A stretch of 64,000 nucleotides of DNA from Colocasia esculenta (taxonomy: Eukaryota; Streptophyta; Magnoliopsida; Alismatales; Araceae), in NCBI GenBank assembly GCA_014218235.1, contig CM024753.1, positions 4,278,001 through 4,342,000 on the forward strand, written 5' to 3'. Both the position numbers and the translations under genes were made by a program. Under the pieces are notes generated by a model. It was not told the DNA's origin and did not search any database. It saw only the letters and a list, made by a program, of their open reading frames with translations. Of the stretch, positions 59,298 to 64,000 are shown in pieces; position 1 is the first letter of the stretch, and each line of letters begins with the position of its first letter.

Positions 59298-61399
59298 TCA
59301 AAATTCAAACAAGATAAAGAAAGAAGACTCACCAAAGAGGTACGGAAACTGCTCGCGCATTTCGTCCTCCCGCTCCCATGTCGACTCACCACTGGAATGT
59401 CGTTGCCACGCAACACGAACTAAAGGGATAGCCTTGTTCCTCAACCTCTGAACTCGGCGATCCTCAATGTGTAACGGAAACTCTGGTACAGTCAACACTG
59501 GAGTCACCTCAGACCACTCTGCACTCTGGAGAACGTGAGACTCGTCAGAAAGGTACCTCCGAAGCATCGACACGTGAAACACATCGTGGACTGCTGCCAA
59601 CTCTGATGGAAGCTCAAGTCTGTACGCTAAACCTCCGACACGCTCAGTAATGGTGAGAGGTCCAATAAAGCGAGGACTCAACTTTCCACGCCTACCAAAC
59701 CTCACCACTCCCTTCATAGGAGACACACGGACAAACACCTGGTCCCCTACCTGAAACTCGAGCGGTCGTCTGCACTGATCTGCATAACACTTCTCGCCGA
59801 CTCTGAGCTGACTGAAGCCTCTGTCTCACAAGCTGAACTACCTCAACTGCCTGCTGTACCAACTCTGGCCCCGTGACAACACGTTCGCCAACCTCGAACC
59901 AGTCAAGAGGAGTGCGACACGGTCGTCCGTACAAAGCCTCATATGGTGCCAAACTAATACTGGAGTGATAACTATTATTATATGGGAACTCGACCAACGG
60001 CAAGTGAGCTGTCCACGACCCCTGCCACTCCAGACAACAAGCTCTAAGCATGTCCTCCAAAGTCTGGATAGTCCGCTCTGACTGACCATCTGACTGAGGG
60101 TGGTAGGCGGAACTAAAAGTCAACTCTGTCCCCAAAGCTCTCTGGAAACTGCGCCAGAACCCAGAAGTGAAGCGAGGATCCCTGTCTGACACAATAGAGA
60201 TCGGCACTCCATGCAAAGGAACAATCCGCTCTACGTACAACGCGGCCAACCTACTCACACCCCAACTAGTCCTGATAGGCAAGAATCTGGCAGTCTTCGT
60301 CAATCTGTCCACAAGAACCCAAATGCTGTCAAAACCTCCAGCTGTCCTCGGCAAACCATAAACAAAGTCAGTCGTCACATGGTCCCACTTCCACATCGGA
60401 ATCTCTAACGGCTGCACAAGTCCTCCTGGACGCTGATGTTCGACTTCACCTGCTGACAGACCAAACACCTAGCAACAAAAGCCGCTATGTCTCTCTTCAT
60501 CCCAGGCCACCAAAACTGACGTCTCAACCTGTGATACATCTTGGTCGACCCTCGATGAATAGAGTACCTGGAACCATGTGCCTCCTGCAACACGACTCTC
60601 CTGATAGACTCCTCAACAGGAACATAGAGTCTATCTCGGAACCTAACAGTCCCGTCCTCGCAAAGCTCAACCTCTGGAAGAAGCAACACACTGTGCAACT
60701 CGGGATCTGCCTGCTGAGCTTCAACAACCTGTCTCACAACGGCGGGAGCCGCTAACAAACTGCCCAACACAAACTGTCGACGATTGGACGAAACTCTGAA
60801 AGACCCCTCTGTCGCAGACTGCCACAACTGCCACTCTCTAAGCATCAGATGACTCATCTGTGCTTTCCTACTCAAAGCATCTGCAACTACATTCGCCTTT
60901 CCAGGCTTATACTCAATGCTGAAATCATAGTCTTTCAGATATTCCATCCATCGACGCTGCCTCATATTCAAATCCCTCTGAGAAAACACATATCTCAAAC
61001 TCTGGTGGTCGGTACGGACTACAAAACTCACTCCGTACAGGTAAAGACGCCAAATCCTCAAAGCAAACACCACAGCTGCAAGCTCTAGGTCGTGGGTCGG
61101 GTAACTCTCCTCGTGGGGCTTAAGATGGCGAGACGCATAAGCCACCACCCGGCCTTGCTGCATCAAAACCGCACCCAGACCAACACCTGAAGCATCTGTG
61201 CAAACCTCAAAACCCTCCTCACTTGAAGGTAAGGCAAGAACTGGCGCTGACGTAAGCAGTCGCTTCAACTCTATGAAGCTCTGCTCACACTGCTCCGACC
61301 ACAAAAATGGAACCCCCTTTCTCGTCAGCCGAGTCAAGGGTGCAGCAACCTGAGAAAAGTCCCGAACAAACATGCGGTAGTAACCTGCCAAGCTCAAAA
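59298..61399 (-). pseudogene. F2 pol: RT end, RNase H, integrase, chromodomain
   Basis: Reading leftwards from the cut in RT: LAGYYRMFVRDFSQVAAPL, VCTDASGVGLGAVLMQQG, TDHQSLRYVFSQRDL, NVVADALSRKA, SIHRGSTKMYHRL, CLVCQQVK, a frameshift near 60440, TTDFVYGLPRTAGG, VSDRDPRFTSGFWRSF, HPQSDGQSERTIQ, another frameshift near 59760, VFVRVSPMKGVVRFG and the tail LRNKAIPLVRVAWQRHSSGE with STWEREDEMREQFPYLF. It is better preserved than F and keeps SERTIQ and the chromodomain end. The 5' part of the element is beyond the A3 insertion and outside the window. Confidence 0.9.
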
Positions 61400-63676
61400 T
61401 GTGACGGAACACCTCGGCCAAACCCGTTAAACCGATAACGTACTTGATCTGAGTCCGCCTCCCGCGAACGGGCCGAAGCCTCGCAAGGGAAACCAAACCA
61501 CAGTCCGTGTAAACATAAAGGAACACACCACATTTCATATATATTTCACAGTTTTACATAGCCAAATTTCCACAAAACCGAAAAGAGGTACAACAGCCTG
61601 GGGCATACCCCAAGTACACTGAAGAAAGTAAACAACTACAAAACTACACTACTGGAACTACTCTGCTGGAGGTGCTGACCCTACACCGCTACGACGCGGC
61701 CCTGAACTGGACGCCGGACGAGAGACGTCCTCCTCGCTCTCACCTGTGGGGGTAGGGGTGAGCCTCTCTAGTCACTGGCTCAGTAGGGAACTCCCAAAAA
61801 ATCGAGCAAAAACAAACACCACGAGTACGAATAGTAAACAGCACCAACAACTTACATAACAGCTAAGCAGGTAAGTAATGCTGTAAAAGTACTCACCGTC
61901 TGCCGACTACGAGAAACAACAGTAATAATTAAACGGCAAACCAGTACAGGTGTACAAGCTAAAGTAGAGACAGTCAACACGAGCCACGTGAACTGGTTCG
62001 CGACACCAGAAACTGACTCGGACAACTAACACAGGTCTACCTCTCAGTCTCGCAGCCACGGACGAAAGGTCCAGCTGCCGCTCCACGTAAAAAGGTCAAG
62101 CAACTGTGGAGACCAACTAAACACCACCACCTGTAGACCACACGGTCACAGGCCCATGCCTGGCACCTCTAGAGATCCTGGCCCGGAACTCTCTGGAGTG
62201 AGGCATTGGAAAAGGACTAGCTGGGGTCCAGTATGTCTACTGGTGTCCGTACCCCCAACTACGAGCACGCTACAAGTGACTAAAAACAAGCACAACTGTC
62301 ACTGTCCCACTGTCGTCTTTCCCTCAGCCAGACGTGCAACTCAACACAAGAGTGAGGGTGTCCAGGTCAGACGACACAGACCTCAACGGTACAACACAAG
62401 TACCGGGACAAAGCCCCGAGCTAACAGCCTGGCTCACAAAGAACCTGGGGCACCCAACTGGAGAGGTAACCACGGTAGGCGTCGTACTACTCGCCACGTA
62501 CACAAAACCACGTGCACGTCACACACAAACCACGTGAAACCTCACGTAAACCACAGTAACCACGGTCCACCACACGTGAACCCAACTGACTCGCGTAAAC
62601 AACGCGTAGTCACTGATGTAAGTAACTAACAGCATACCCTGTATGCTAAACCCGTAAACCAAGTGCACTCAGTGCACCTCATGCGTCAACACACATGCAT
62701 TATCGATAATTATCATAATTCAGTCCTTGCTGTTCATAGCCAGTAGGCGGCAACATCGACTGCCGCTTACACCAGGTCAACGGCAAGGGACCTGGCCGTT
62801 AACCTCCTAGCTGAGGAGCTTGGCGACAAGCGATCTTGACGCCAAGTTCTCCGGCCATTTACCCTGCAGAAACCCTAATCCGGCTCTGCGGGTTTTCTAA
62901 CCATTTTAACTATAGAAAATCATATAGAAACTACTCCTTTAACATGCAGGAACCCGATATAACCCACTACAACATGCTTTGCTTACTAAATTGCTCAAAC
63001 CACCCATTATCCCCGTATGGTGCAACTTTATCCGAACATGCATTATCATGCTGATTCAAGTGGGTTTGTCGTGTTTTAATGTTTCTACGGAGCTACCAGG
63101 GTTCGTCCCCTACCTCAGAACGCGTTAGAATCTCCCGCAATTCCCCCGGTTCACGCCGAGCCCTCCGCGAGCTCCCACGGGAATCGCACCACACCGCGGC
63201 GTTTCCTCGCGCAATTTGGCGACGCCACGCGTTCTACGATCGTCCAACTACTCCTCAGAACCTGTTAGAAGCGTCAGAAACACGGGGGCAACAAACTGGG
63301 GCAAGAGGGAGAGAGAGTGAGCTGAGAGAGCTGCCCTCGGGTGAGCCTATAACCTGCAGAACTGTCAGGTTGGCGTCAACCCCCATGCCGCCAGCAACGA
63401 TCGCCACACTTAGCGTCCACATCTACTGCCGCCAAGTTCAAGCAGTAAACGTCCACTAAGCTGGACGCCAACAAGTCAACGGTCATACCTGGCCGCCAAC
63501 TCCAACAGAACAGCAGCAGGTCCTATTTCATTTCAGGACCAACCCTGCTCTTCACCTGCTCAAACCACACATCCACACTACACATTCTACGCAACTGACT
63601 CACACTGGCCTCACAATGGCCGCCACATCCACAACACACATGATCCACATGGATCCGAAAGGCACGCGACGTTACA
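61400..63676 (-). repeat. 3' LTR of a third A-type element (A3), 2277 bp
   Basis: On the plus strand it begins TGTGACGGAACACC and ends CACGCGACGTTACA. Palindrome clusters are at 62743-62850 and 63366-63500. It is inserted into the RT of F2. As PPT and chromodomain lie to its right, it is the 3' LTR of a minus-strand element. Confidence 0.92.
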
Positions 63677-63720
63677 TTACTATCATCTAAAAAGAAATTT
63701 TCGACCTCGAAATTCATAAC
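63677..63720 (-). other. Polypurine-tract region of A3
   Basis: Minus strand: AATTTCGAGGTCGAAAATTT, then a T-rich run and AGATGATAGTAA directly before the LTR, the same layout as element B. Confidence 0.7.
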
Positions 63721-63768
63721 ACAACTCAAAGTCAAACAACTTAAATATACACAACTTTACAAGCACTA

Positions 63769-64000
63769 TCATCTAAAAAGAAAATACACAAGCTTACTCA
63801 AACAGATAGGGATACCTTTAGCCATTTCCGTGGCCAACTCCCAGGTATCCTCACCTCCTAATCTATTTTCCCATCTCACTTTAACTAGCTCGATTTCTTT
63901 ATTCCTCAACTTCTTCATTTTTCGATCTGTGATCTGCACCGGATACTCTGGCATAGTCATGTCCGGCCTCAGGTCACCACCTTGATATCTAATTATTTGA
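63769..64000 (-). pseudogene. A3 pol C-terminus with chromodomain-like tail (partial)
   Basis: Reads MPEYPVQITDRKMKKLRNKE, ELVKVRWENRLGGEDTWELA and then diverges from the expected YPYLFE after a small indel (MAKGIPICLSKL). It continues beyond the window edge. This is the part of the polyprotein thought to bind modified histones. Confidence 0.85.

Overview
This is a plant nuclear window: one protein-coding exon at the left edge, and then about 60 kb of nested LTR retrotransposons and their remains. The exon sits on the minus strand (475-2409), is GC-rich towards its 5' end and ends in a clean GTAAGT splice donor. Its encoded C-terminus resembles the N-terminal region of CLASSY-type SNF2 proteins, which work in RNA-directed DNA methylation. 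The GC gradient and the very long Ty3/Gypsy LTRs suggest an angiosperm, perhaps a monocot. The species is not recognised. No rRNA, tRNA or CRISPR array was seen.

From 2.6 to 6.7 kb the DNA is AT-rich and gene-poor. It holds two degenerate minisatellites and a 151-bp MITE with long inverted ends and a perfect 9-bp target duplication. From 6.7 to 9.96 kb lies a minus-strand LTR remnant (family D), and from 10.09 kb an LTR of family G.

The rest can be unpicked as nested insertions, mostly supported by target-site duplications (TSDs). Element A (10795-43804, TSD GATAA) sits in LTR G. Inside A are an antisense LTR-gag copy A' (14000-17389), a truncated antisense Tat-type element (19000-25072) and, within A's 3' LTR, element B (26083-42710, TSD GTTAC). 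B carries three solo LTRs inside its own LTRs: C (TSD GATCG), B2 (GGGAG) and D (TCATR). With these removed, both LTRs of B and the solo LTR B2 all come to exactly 2080 bp. Element F (45577-57087, minus strand, probable TSD GGTC) also sits in LTR G and carries solo LTR E (TSD CACTC). A second F copy (57457-61399) is cut by a third A-type element that runs off the window (61400-64000). A, B and F are chromoviruses (Tekay/Del-like, with a C-terminal chromodomain-like segment and an initiator-tRNA-Met PBS). All polyproteins are broken by stops and frameshifts, so none looks autonomous.

Three structural signals are not explained by ordinary annotation. First, every LTR family here carries clusters of ~22-nt imperfect inverted repeats; where examined in families A, F and B they lie on both sides of the inferred promoter, and the same word set recurs in the unrelated Tat element. 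Second, a TACTGRG...CTCA stem-loop followed by CAGGT lies about 280-405 nt before the LTR 3' end in most families. Third, the LTR-gag units of A and A' form a 3.2-kb-arm inverted repeat with a ~190-nt loop, which could be transcribed into a long hairpin RNA from the LTR at either end.
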